64,000 nt of DNA from an uncultured Hyphomicrobiales bacterium (GTDB lineage: Bacteria > Pseudomonadota > Alphaproteobacteria > Rhizobiales > Beijerinckiaceae). The position numbers and the translations under genes are program-made. The DNA lies in the NCBI GenBank assembly GCA_903861645.1, contig CAIOVE010000090.1, positions 23,639 through 87,638 on the forward strand. Direction: 5' to 3'. Below are positions 9,672 to 17,941 of the stretch, piece after piece; position 1 is the stretch's first letter; every line of letters starts with the position of its first letter. The notes beneath the pieces were generated by a model. It ran no database searches. It was not told the DNA's origin and saw only the letters and a program-made list of their open reading frames with translations.

Positions 9672-10609
9672 ACCCCATGTTCCGTAATACCATCCTCGTC
9701 GCTCTCGCCGCGATTTTCGCCGCCGCGCCCTGGGCGCTCGACGAATTCTCGCTCAATCTCGTCACGCGCATGTTGATCTTTGGCATCGCCGCCATGGGCG
9801 TCGATCTGCTGGTCGGATTCGCCGGTCTCGTGCCGCTCGGGCACGCCGCTTTCCTCGGGCTTGGCGCCTACGCGGCGGGCATCCTCACCGACATGGGGCT
9901 CGAAAGCGCCTTCGTCGTCTGGCCGCTGGCGATCATGGTGGGCGCGCTGGGCGCGGCCATCATCGGTGGCCTGTCGTTGCGGTCGAGCGGGCTCTATTTC
10001 ATCATGATCACGCTCGCCTTCGCGCAGATGATCTACTACGTGTTCCAAAGCCTGCGCGCCTATGGCGGCGACGATGGCTTCGCCCTGACGCGCAACACAT
10101 TCGCGGGTCTGATCGATCCCTATGACAGCCGCGCGTTCTATTTCCTGACGCTGGCGATCACGCTCGTCATTTTCCTCCTGTTGCTGCGAGTTGTGGCCTC
10201 GCCCTTCGGCGTGGCGCTGCGCGCGGCGCGCGACAACGAGGCGCGACTGGCCGCCGTCGGTCTGCCGGCGTTCGGTTATCGTCTCGTCGCCTTCATTCTT
10301 TCGGGCGCATTGTGCGCGTTCGCCGGCGTGCTGCTGGCCAATCTCACCGGCTACATCACGCCGGGCTATGGCTCGTGGCCGCAATCGGGCGAGTTGCTGA
10401 TGATGGTGCTTTTGGGCACCGCGGGCACGATCTGGGGCGGGTTGCTCGGCGCTGCCATTTTCGTCGCGCTCTCCGAGGTTCTGTCGGAGGTGTCCGATCA
10501 CTGGATGTTCTACCTCGGCCTGTTGATCGTGCTGCGCGTGCTGCTGGCCGGCGGCGAGACGACGAAGCTGCTCAAGCGGCTCGACCCGCGGAGGCGCGCC
10601 GATGGTTGA
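9668..10609 (+). CDS. ABC transporter permease, LivM type
   Basis: A 313-residue membrane protein of LivM type, with GFAGLVPLGHAAFLGLGAYAAG in the N-terminal third and about nine or ten hydrophobic segments. The start at 9668 is chosen because it overlaps the previous stop (ATGA) and gives a normal N-terminus; the longer open frame would overlap the preceding permease by 200 bases. It overlaps the following ATPase start by eight bases. Confidence 0.93.
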   Translation: MNPMFRNTILVALAAIFAAAPWALDEFSLNLVTRMLIFGIAAMGVDLLVGFAGLVPLGHAAFLGLGAYAAGILTDMGLESAFVVWPLAIMVGALGAAIIGGLSLRSSGLYFIMITLAFAQMIYYVFQSLRAYGGDDGFALTRNTFAGLIDPYDSRAFYFLTLAITLVIFLLLLRVVASPFGVALRAARDNEARLAAVGLPAFGYRLVAFILSGALCAFAGVLLANLTGYITPGYGSWPQSGELLMMVLLGTAGTIWGGLLGAAIFVALSEVLSEVSDHWMFYLGLLIVLRVLLAGGETTKLLKRLDPRRRADG

Positions 10610-11372
10610 AGCCGCGCTTGCCGCTAGGTCGCTTTCCAAGCGTTTTGGCTCGCTGCTCGTCACCGACGACGTATCGATCGAATTGCGCGCGGGCGAGGCG
10701 CTCGGTCTGATTGGCCCCAATGGCGCGGGCAAGTCGACGCTGATCGCGCAACTCGCCGGACGCTTGCCGCCCGACAGCGGGCAGGTGCTGCTGGAAGGCC
10801 GCGATGTCTCGGCCTTGCCCGCGCATGCCCGCGCGCGCGCCGGCCTCGTGCAATCGTTTCAGGTGCCGAGCCTGTTCAGCAGCTTCTCGACGCTCGCCAA
10901 TGTCGCCATCGCCGCGCAGGCGGCGCACCGCCACTCCTACAGTTTTCTGCGGCGCGCCGACCGCGCGCGCGAATATGTCGAACCGGCGCGCGCGCTGATC
11001 GAGGAGGTCGGCCTGTCCCATTGCGCCGATCGCAATGTCGGCGCGCTTTCCCATGGCGAACGCCGCTACGTCGAACTCGCCGTCGCGCTCGCCGCGCGGC
11101 CCAAGGCCCTGCTGCTCGACGAACCGCTGGCGGGCCTGAGCCGCGCCGAATCCGAACGCATGATCGCGTTCATCGGCAAGCTGAAAAAGCGCTACGCCAT
11201 CCTGCTCGTCGAACACGACATGGAGGCGGTGTTTTCGCTCGCCGACAGCCTATGCGTGCTCGTGCAAGGCCGCATCATCGCGCGTGGCGCGCCCGCCGCC
11301 TTGCGCGCGGATCCCGCCGTGATCGAGGCCTATCTCGGCGATGACGCGTCATCGGGAGGCGCGCATGCTTGA
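10602..11372 (+). CDS. ABC transporter ATP-binding protein, LivG type
   Basis: A 256-residue ATPase with Walker A GPNGAGKST (38-46), a signature region LSHGERRYVELAVAL, Walker B LLLDEPLAGL, and a switch His in ILLVEHDME. It energises the uptake system with its LivF partner. Its start lies inside the end of the permease gene, and its end overlaps the next ATPase start by eight bases. Confidence 0.94.
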   Translation: MVEAALAARSLSKRFGSLLVTDDVSIELRAGEALGLIGPNGAGKSTLIAQLAGRLPPDSGQVLLEGRDVSALPAHARARAGLVQSFQVPSLFSSFSTLANVAIAAQAAHRHSYSFLRRADRAREYVEPARALIEEVGLSHCADRNVGALSHGERRYVELAVALAARPKALLLDEPLAGLSRAESERMIAFIGKLKKRYAILLVEHDMEAVFSLADSLCVLVQGRIIARGAPAALRADPAVIEAYLGDDASSGGAHA

Positions 11373-12051
11373 ACTCAGCGACGTGCACGCCGGCTATGGC
11401 CCCGTGCCCATTCTGTTTGGCGTCAACCTGCGCGTCGGCGCGGGCGAGGTCGTCGCGCTGATGGGGCGCAACGGCATGGGCAAGACAACGACCTTGCGCA
11501 CCATGTTCGGCGTGTTGCCGGCGACGCGCGGCGCGGTGACATTCAACGGTCAATCGCTGGTGGGTATGCCGATCCACAAGATCGCGCGGCTGGGCCTTGG
11601 CATCGTGCCGGAGGGGCGTGGCATTTTCGTCAAGTTGACGGTGCGCGAGAACCTGATCGCCACCGCGCGGCCCGGCCCCTGGACGGTCGAGCGCGTGCTC
11701 GATCTTTTTCCACGGCTTGGCGAACGCGCCGGCAACATGGGCTCGCAACTGTCGGGCGGCGAACAGCAGATGCTCGCCATTGGCCGGGCGCTGTTGACGA
11801 ACCCCAGATTGCTGGTGCTCGACGAGGCGACCGAGGGTCTCGCGCCCACCGTGCGCGCGCTGATCTGGGACGCCTTGTCGCGCGTGAAATCTGAAGGCCA
11901 GTCGATCCTCGTGATCGACAAGTTCCTCGCGCCGCTGACGCGCATCGCCGATCGTTTCTACATGATGGAAAAGGGCGTCGCGGCGTGGACGGGAACAAGC
12001 GCGGACGTCGTCGCGCGGCCCGACGTGGTCGCGCGTTTTCTCGGCGTTTGA
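11365..12051 (+). CDS. ABC transporter ATP-binding protein, LivF type
   Basis: A 228-residue ATPase with Walker A GRNGMGKTT (34-42), the signature LSGGEQQMLAIGRAL and Walker B LLVLDEATEGLAP. The start at 11365 is preferred because GGGAGG precedes it and the protein then begins MLELSDVHAGYG as in the family. After Walker B the usual ILLVEQ is ILVIDKF, a mild deviation. The gene ends 10 bases before the convergent aryl ligase gene, so the operon runs from the hydrolase at 6234 to here. Confidence 0.93.
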   Translation: MLELSDVHAGYGPVPILFGVNLRVGAGEVVALMGRNGMGKTTTLRTMFGVLPATRGAVTFNGQSLVGMPIHKIARLGLGIVPEGRGIFVKLTVRENLIATARPGPWTVERVLDLFPRLGERAGNMGSQLSGGEQQMLAIGRALLTNPRLLVLDEATEGLAPTVRALIWDALSRVKSEGQSILVIDKFLAPLTRIADRFYMMEKGVAAWTGTSADVVARPDVVARFLGV

Positions 12052-12061
12052 CGAGGCGCCT

Positions 12062-13735
12062 TCAGCCGCCAGTTTCGCCTTGTATCTTGTCCTTCACGAT
12101 GGCGCGCATGGCCATCTTGTCGACCTTGCCGACGCGCGTGACGGGAAACTCCGTCACCGCCTCGATGCGTTCCGGCAACTTGAATTTCGCCAGTCCCTGA
12201 TCGACGAGAAAGGCGCCGAGACCCTCGACATCGGGGCATGTTTCGCCGGGTCGCGGAATAATGAAGGCGCAGGCCTTCTCGCCAAGGTAACGGTCGGGCA
12301 TGGCGACGACCTTGGCGTCCAGCACGGCGGGATGCTGGACGATGAGCTTCTCGACTTCCTCGGCGGCGAATTTCTCGTTGCCGCGCGAAATGTTGTCTTT
12401 CACGCGGCCGAGAAAGACATAGTGCGAAACGCCGGCGATCACGACCTCGCGCACGATGTCGCTGGTGCGCACGAAGCCATCGCTGGTGAAGGACGCGGCG
12501 TTCACTCCGGGATCGGCGTTGTAGTAGGCCCGCAGGGAATGTGGACCGCGAAAACACAGTTCGCCCTGCTCTCCCGCGGGGACCGGCGTTTCGCTGTCGA
12601 AGGCCAGCACGCGGATTTCATCGAAATCGCCGGAGGAAGATCGCCCGTTCGTCCAGTGGCGCGCGGCGGGCGAGTCGGTGGGCGACGTCGACATCAACAA
12701 CCCCTCGGTGATGCCGTAGAGGTTCATGGTGACGACACCGACATGCGCCTCGATGGCGTCGGCGCGATCCATCGCGACGAACATGCGCAGCGACGAAAGA
12801 TCATGCCTGGCGATATCCGGATAATCGAGCAGGCGCGGCGCGATGGGGCCGATGCTGCCTGCCCAGGTGACACGATGCTTCTCGATGGCGTCGAGAAACG
12901 CCACCGGATCGAATTTTTCCTGCAAGAGGATGGCGCTGGCGTTGAGCAACGAACCCAGCACCACCAGCAGAAGACCCGCGTTGTGGATGATCGGCAGCGG
13001 CCAGATGCAGATTTCATCGGGTCCATATTGATGCATGCGGGCCCAGCCGCGCGCCTGCGCGAGATATTCGCCATGCATGCGCGGAATGATTTTCGGCACG
13101 CCGGTCGAGCCCCCGGAAAGCTGGAACGTGAGCACGTCGCCCGGATCAATCGCCACGGCGGCGACCTTCGCGCGGGCCGCGGCGTCGGGCGCGTCGCATA
13201 GCGCGTCGAAGGCGAGCATGTCGGCGGGCGCGGCGCCGCGCGCCACAATGAAGGTTTTCAACGTCGCATGCGCCACGCCCATGCGGCGCGCGAAGCCGAC
13301 GAGATCGAAGTTCGGCGAAAAATCAGCCTGAATGAAATAGGCCTTCGCCGCCGACATGTCCGCGAGCTGGCCGATCTCGATGTCGCGGTATTGCGGCAAC
13401 GTGCAGACGGGAATGACGCCAGCCTTGTAACAGGCAAAGAGCGCGATCACCGTTTCGGCCGCGATGCCCATCTGGAAAATGGCGCGGTCGCCGGGGCGAA
13501 GCCCCTGCTCGATCAACGACGCGGCGAGCCCCTCGCTGCGACGATCGAGCTCGGCGAAGGTCACCTCGCGTCCGGCGGCGTACAGGTAGACCTTGTCGGG
13601 ATGGGCGCGGGCTGTCGCGCGGATCAGTTCCCCAACGGTCGTATCGAGCCAGGCGCCGCTGGCGAGCAGCGCGGCTTGTTCGTCTGGCGAACGATAGACA
13701 ACGCCATCGATGGGAAATCGTGGACCCCTGACCAA
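12062..13735 (-). CDS. Aryl-acid AMP/CoA ligase, EntE/DhbE/salicylate type
   Basis: An adenylate-forming enzyme of 557 residues. The P-loop-like motif LSGGSTGVPK is at about 206-215, NLYGITEG (A5) follows, and the C-terminal domain with a catalytic Lys near VGKVDK is present. HN at about 251-252 (PIIHNAGLL) matches the His-Asn pair of EntE/DhbE, where the Asn contacts the 2-hydroxyl of the aryl acid; this points to salicylate or a related 2-hydroxybenzoate. No aryl carrier protein is nearby, so activation for catabolism to CoA is favoured over siderophore synthesis. A TTG start at 13735 with GGAGG six bases upstream is preferred to the longer frame. Confidence 0.85.
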   Translation of the reverse strand: MVRGPRFPIDGVVYRSPDEQAALLASGAWLDTTVGELIRATARAHPDKVYLYAAGREVTFAELDRRSEGLAASLIEQGLRPGDRAIFQMGIAAETVIALFACYKAGVIPVCTLPQYRDIEIGQLADMSAAKAYFIQADFSPNFDLVGFARRMGVAHATLKTFIVARGAAPADMLAFDALCDAPDAAARAKVAAVAIDPGDVLTFQLSGGSTGVPKIIPRMHGEYLAQARGWARMHQYGPDEICIWPLPIIHNAGLLLVVLGSLLNASAILLQEKFDPVAFLDAIEKHRVTWAGSIGPIAPRLLDYPDIARHDLSSLRMFVAMDRADAIEAHVGVVTMNLYGITEGLLMSTSPTDSPAARHWTNGRSSSGDFDEIRVLAFDSETPVPAGEQGELCFRGPHSLRAYYNADPGVNAASFTSDGFVRTSDIVREVVIAGVSHYVFLGRVKDNISRGNEKFAAEEVEKLIVQHPAVLDAKVVAMPDRYLGEKACAFIIPRPGETCPDVEGLGAFLVDQGLAKFKLPERIEAVTEFPVTRVGKVDKMAMRAIVKDKIQGETGG

Positions 13736-13746
13736 ACGCCGCCTCC
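13735..13746 (-). promoter_or_regulatory. Ribosome-binding site deciding a TTG start
   Basis: On the minus strand GGAGG (13746-13742) is six bases upstream of TTG (13735-13733). The longer in-frame TTG at 13792 overlaps the upstream gene's stop and adds 19 basic residues not expected for the family, so the inner TTG is preferred. Confidence 0.65.
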
Positions 13747-13777
13747 CGCGATATTTCGACGCAGTTGTCTTATAAGC

Positions 13778-13791
13778 TGACAGCAGTGTCA
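13778..13791. promoter_or_regulatory. Candidate TetR operator, site C
   Basis: TGACAGCAGTGTCA is a palindrome with TGACA/TGTCA arms and a four-base spacer. With its flanks (AGCTGACA..CA.TGTCAAT) it matches the minus-strand reading of site B at 17 of 19 positions. It lies in the 53-base gap upstream of the ligase, overlapping the stop of the hydroxylase gene. A minus-strand TTGACA overlaps it. Confidence 0.55.
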
Positions 13792-15426
13792 ATTAATTCC
13801 ACGCGCGCCGCGAACGGCGTCGAGCAATCCGCCGGCATCATCAGGCGGCGCGTCGCCGCGCCAGGCAACATGCTGGTCCGGCCGGATCAGCGCCAGTCGC
13901 GCGCCATAAAGCCCCGCGAGCCGAGCGTCGCCGGGCGCGAACACGGTGAATGGCATGCCACGCTCGCGCGCCGCCGCCTCCAACCGCTCCAGACCGGCGG
14001 CCTCACCCAGCTTCAGCAACGTGAAGCCCGGCCCGAAGTGGTCGTAGAGCGAGGTGCCATCGCCCAGCCAGGCGTGAGGGGCGAGGCAGCCGGGCGAGGC
14101 GGACGGCGCATAGGTCGTCAAGAACGGCGGTGGCGCGGTTCCATCGCCGACAACCAGCGGCGAGCCCGCGTAATGCACGCCAAGCACGACGCCCAGCGCG
14201 TGAAATTCATTCGCCTTGGTTTCGAGGATTCTCGCGCGAACCGCGCGCCGCGCGGCGGCGCCTTCATCCGTATCCTCCTCCAGCCGCGCATCGACGAGAT
14301 GCTGGCTGAGCACGGCGTAATTCCTGACCGCCTCGTCCATGACGAGATCATGCACGGGCCGGCGCTCGGCCTCGTAGGAAGCGAGCAGGCTTGGTCCGCC
14401 CCAGCCTTGCAACGTGGCCGACACCTTCCAGCCGATATCGACGCCATCGGCGATGCCCATGTTCATGCCGTAGCCGCCGAAGGGCGGATGCGTGTGGCAG
14501 GCGTCGCCCGCGAGAAACACGCGTCCGCCGCCGTAACTTTCCGCGCTGACGCGACCCGCCGCCCACAGGTCGGTCGTCAACACGTCGAACGCCACCGGCG
14601 CGCCGACGGCGGCGTTCAGGCGTTGCGCGATTTCGGCTGGAGTCAGCGTGTCCTGGCCGGGCGCGAGCGGCGAGCCAAAAGTCCAGACATGGTCCGTGTC
14701 CATCGGCGCCAGCACGCAGGGACTTCGGGGGTTGACGATCCAGTACATGATCGCGCGGCGATGACTGTTGGCGGCGGCGAGTTCCGGCGACCGCAGGATG
14801 ACGTTGAGGTGGCGACCCAGCGCGGCCTCGCCTGATGTCGCGATGCCCAGCGCGTTGCGCACGGGGCTGCGCGGTCCATCGGCGCCGATGACATAGTCGG
14901 CCTCGATCTCGAATTCATGATCGGCGACGAGATCGCGCAACGTGACGATCACAGAATTGTCCGTTTGCGTCAGCCCGAGGAATTCAACGCCATGGCGCAG
15001 GGTCAGATTGTCGTGGCGCGCGACTTCCTCGCGCAGGACGGCCTCGACCTTGTATTGCGGAATCCATTGCGCCGCCTCGCTGAAGCGCTCGTCGCGAATC
15101 CGCCTGCCGCTGAAGGCGTTGACGAAATGGGCGAGCTCGAAACCGTTGAGACGCGTCGCGAAAACAATGTCGGTCGGATAATCGGCGGGCAGCGGCGAGG
15201 CGGCGCGCAATTTTTCGGCGATGCCCCAGCGTCGGAAATGCTCGACGGTTCGCACATGCGTTGTCTTTGCGCGCGGCTGATGGCCGCCGCGCTCGCGCCG
15301 CTCGACGATGGTCGCGGCGACGCCTCGGCGGCCAATCTCCACGGCGGTCGCGAGCCCCACCGGCCCCGCGCCCACGATCAGCACCGGTATTCTTGCCCTT
15401 GCCGGCGAAGCAGACATGCGTTTCAT
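13789..15426 (-). CDS. FAD-dependent aromatic hydroxylase, MhpA/PheA type
   Basis: A 545-residue class A flavoprotein hydroxylase. VGAGPVGLATA lies at about residues 18-28 (FAD), the DG motif is in VIGADGPRSPVRN, and the third motif is in FLAGDACHTHPPFGGYGMN. Length and a C-terminal thioredoxin-like region match 3-(3-hydroxyphenyl)propionate or phenol hydroxylases. It probably hydroxylates a phenolic substrate with NAD(P)H and O2. It precedes the aryl ligase on the same strand with a 53-base gap. Starts at 15426 and 15417 are both possible and differ by three residues. Confidence 0.85.
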   Translation of the reverse strand: MKRMSASPARARIPVLIVGAGPVGLATAVEIGRRGVAATIVERRERGGHQPRAKTTHVRTVEHFRRWGIAEKLRAASPLPADYPTDIVFATRLNGFELAHFVNAFSGRRIRDERFSEAAQWIPQYKVEAVLREEVARHDNLTLRHGVEFLGLTQTDNSVIVTLRDLVADHEFEIEADYVIGADGPRSPVRNALGIATSGEAALGRHLNVILRSPELAAANSHRRAIMYWIVNPRSPCVLAPMDTDHVWTFGSPLAPGQDTLTPAEIAQRLNAAVGAPVAFDVLTTDLWAAGRVSAESYGGGRVFLAGDACHTHPPFGGYGMNMGIADGVDIGWKVSATLQGWGGPSLLASYEAERRPVHDLVMDEAVRNYAVLSQHLVDARLEEDTDEGAAARRAVRARILETKANEFHALGVVLGVHYAGSPLVVGDGTAPPPFLTTYAPSASPGCLAPHAWLGDGTSLYDHFGPGFTLLKLGEAAGLERLEAAARERGMPFTVFAPGDARLAGLYGARLALIRPDQHVAWRGDAPPDDAGGLLDAVRGARGIN

Positions 15427-15460
15427 CCCCGCGCGAATTGCAAGCAGACTAGCGCGGATC

Positions 15461-15482
15461 GCGCGTGGATTAAACCACGCGC
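15461..15482 (-). terminator. Hairpin between the hydroxylase and tex genes
   Basis: GCGCGTGG (15461-15468), loop ATTAAA, CCACGCGC (15475-15482) is a perfect eight-base-pair stem directly 3' of tex. No U-tract follows on the minus strand, so it may be a Rho-assisted end or RNA 3' stabiliser rather than an intrinsic terminator. Confidence 0.4.
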
Positions 15483-15492
15483 CGGGCGGTCG

Positions 15493-17820
15493 TCAGGTGT
15501 TCTTGCCTTCGCGCCGCATGGCGGCCGCGCGCAACGCCTCCGCGAGGGCGCCGCCCTGGTTCGAGGGCGCGGGCGCCTTGCTTTTCATCGGCGTGGACAC
15601 GCGCGGCGTCGAGCGATCGTCGCGGCGCGGGCCGCGGGCGCCCGCCTCGTCGTCAAGCCGCATGGTCAGGGCAATGCGCTTGCGCGGCTTGTCGACTTCC
15701 AGAACCTTCACCTTGACGATGTCGCCGGGCTTCACCACGGCGCGCGGGTCCTTGACGAACGTATTCGACAACGCGGACACGTGCACGAGACCGTCCTGAT
15801 GCACGCCGATGTCGACGAAGGCGCCGAAGGCCGCGACATTGGTGACGGCGCCTTCCAGAATCATGCCGGGGCGGAGGTCGTCGATGCTTTCGACGCCATC
15901 CTGAAACGTCGCGGTCTTGAACGCCGGTCGCGGATCGCGGCCGGGCTTCTCCAACTCCTTGAGAATGTCGCGCACGGTCGGCGCGCCGAACGTATCGTCG
16001 GTGAATTCCTCCGGCCTGAGCTTGCGCAGGATATCGCCGTTGCCGATCAACGTCTTGATGTCGACCTTCGCCTTGTCGAGAATCCGACGCACCACGGGAT
16101 AGGCCTCGGGGTGCACGCCAGACGTGTCGAGGGGATCGCCGCCGCCATTGATGCGCAAAAATCCCGCCGACAGCTCGAAGGCCTTGGCGCCGAGGCGCGG
16201 CACTTCCTTCAGCGCGCCACGCTTGTCGAAGCGGCCATGCTCGTTGCGATGAACCACGATGGCCTCGGCGAGGGATTCGCCAATGCCCGACACGCGCGCG
16301 AGCAACTTCGCCGAGGCCGTGTTGACGTCGACGCCCACCGCGTTGACGCAATCCTCGACCACGGCGTCGAGCGAGCGTCCGAGCTTATGCTCGGCGAGAT
16401 CGTGCTGATACTGGCCGACGCCGATGGACTTCGGATCGACCTTCACGAGTTCGGCGAGCGGGTCCTGCAATCGCCGCGCGATCGACACCGCGCCGCGCAG
16501 GGTCACGTCGAGTTCCGGCAACTCACGCGACGCGTAGGCGGACGCGGAATAAACCGACGCGCCGGCCTCGGACACAACGACTTTCGTCAGCTTGAGATCG
16601 GGATAATGCGTCAGCAGATCGGCGACGAGGCGATCGGTCTCGCGCGAGGCCGTGCCATTGCCGATGGCGACGAGATCGACCTTGTGCGTCCTGGCCAGCG
16701 CCGCCAGCGTCGCGAGGCTTTCGTTCCATTTGCGTTGCGGCTCGTGGGGAAAAATCGCGGCGGTCGCGGCGACCTTGCCCGTCGCATCGACGACGGCGAC
16801 CTTGACGCCCGTGCGAAAGCCCGGATCGAGGCCCATAGTCGCGCGCGCGCCAGCCGGCGCGGCGAGCAGGAGATCGCGCAGATTCGCCGCGAAGACGCCA
16901 ACGGCGTCCTCCTCCGACTTGTTCCACAGGCGCATGCGCAGATCGAGCGACAGATGCAACTCGATCTTGGTGCGCCACGACCAGCGCACGGTTTCCATCA
17001 GCCAGCGATCGCCGGGCCGCCCGCGGTCGGCGACGCCGACGCGATGGGCGATCGCCAGTTCATAGGGGCCCGGCGCGCGCGGATCGGCGCTCGCGTCAGG
17101 ATCGGCGATGAGCTTGAGATCGAGAAACTCCTCGCGCTCGCCACGAAACAGCGCCAACACGCGATGGGAGGGAATCTTCACCAGCGGTTCGGAGAAATCG
17201 AAGTAGTCGGAGAACTTCGCGCCGGCCGCGGCCTTGCCCTCGCGCACCGTCGAGGCAAGGCGGCCGCGCGTCCAGAAATCCTCGCGCAAGCGGCCAATCA
17301 ATTCCGCGTCCTCGGCGAAACGCTCAACCAGGATCGCGCGCGCGCCGTCGAGCGCGTCCTCGGGAGTCGTCACGCCCGCGTCGGGCTTGAGATAGGCCGC
17401 GGCCTGTTCCCTCGGCTCGCGTTCGGGATGGGCGAGAAGATCATTGGCGAGCGGCTCCAGACCATTCTCGCGCGCGATCATAGCCTTGGTGCGGCGCTTG
17501 GGCTTGAAGGGCAGATAGATATCCTCGAGGCGCGATTTTGAATCGGCCTCCATGATCCGCTTTTCAAGCGCTTCGTCGAGCTTGCCCTGCTCGCGAATGG
17601 AGGCGAGGATTGTTTGCCGTCTGTCCTCCATCTCGCGCAGGTAGCGCAATCGCTCCTCGAGCGTGCGCAGTTGCGAGTCGTCGAGCGCGCCGGTGACTTC
17701 CTTGCGGTAGCGCGAGATGAAGGGCACCGTCGCCTTGTCGTCGAGCAGCGCGACGGCGGCGGCGACCTGCCATTCCTTGACGTCGAGTTCTTCGGCGATG
17801 CGCGCGTTGATGGACTTCAT
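15493..17820 (-). CDS. tex: Tex, S1-domain transcription accessory protein
   Basis: A 775-residue Tex/YhgF protein. The N-terminal helical region (ISRYRKEVTGALDDSQLRTLEERLRYL) is followed by a YqgF/RuvC-like domain (MGLDPGFRTGVKVAVVDATG), a helix-hairpin-helix region (LLARVSGIGESLAEAIV) and a C-terminal S1 RNA-binding domain (GMILEGAVTNVAAFGAFVDIGV). It binds nucleic acid and is implicated in transcription and stress tolerance. GGGAG precedes the ATG at 17820. The Arg/Pro-rich C-terminal tail after the S1 domain looks disordered. Confidence 0.96.
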   Translation of the reverse strand: MKSINARIAEELDVKEWQVAAAVALLDDKATVPFISRYRKEVTGALDDSQLRTLEERLRYLREMEDRRQTILASIREQGKLDEALEKRIMEADSKSRLEDIYLPFKPKRRTKAMIARENGLEPLANDLLAHPEREPREQAAAYLKPDAGVTTPEDALDGARAILVERFAEDAELIGRLREDFWTRGRLASTVREGKAAAGAKFSDYFDFSEPLVKIPSHRVLALFRGEREEFLDLKLIADPDASADPRAPGPYELAIAHRVGVADRGRPGDRWLMETVRWSWRTKIELHLSLDLRMRLWNKSEEDAVGVFAANLRDLLLAAPAGARATMGLDPGFRTGVKVAVVDATGKVAATAAIFPHEPQRKWNESLATLAALARTHKVDLVAIGNGTASRETDRLVADLLTHYPDLKLTKVVVSEAGASVYSASAYASRELPELDVTLRGAVSIARRLQDPLAELVKVDPKSIGVGQYQHDLAEHKLGRSLDAVVEDCVNAVGVDVNTASAKLLARVSGIGESLAEAIVVHRNEHGRFDKRGALKEVPRLGAKAFELSAGFLRINGGGDPLDTSGVHPEAYPVVRRILDKAKVDIKTLIGNGDILRKLRPEEFTDDTFGAPTVRDILKELEKPGRDPRPAFKTATFQDGVESIDDLRPGMILEGAVTNVAAFGAFVDIGVHQDGLVHVSALSNTFVKDPRAVVKPGDIVKVKVLEVDKPRKRIALTMRLDDEAGARGPRRDDRSTPRVSTPMKSKAPAPSNQGGALAEALRAAAMRREGKNT

Positions 17821-17941
17821 GCACCGGGCTCCCAGGGAAACGAGGAACGCGTTCTAGGCGCCCCGCACCCCCGGGTCAAAGCAATTCGGGTGGATATCCC
17901 CGATCAATAAATGCCTTGACAGAAGCGATGAATCGACCGGC

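Noticed and set aside
14917..17541. Long plus-strand open frame (874 codons) opposite tex
   Set aside because: It is Arg/Asp/Gly/His-rich, has no recognisable domain and lies antisense to a clear Tex gene. Such frames arise from high GC at third positions.
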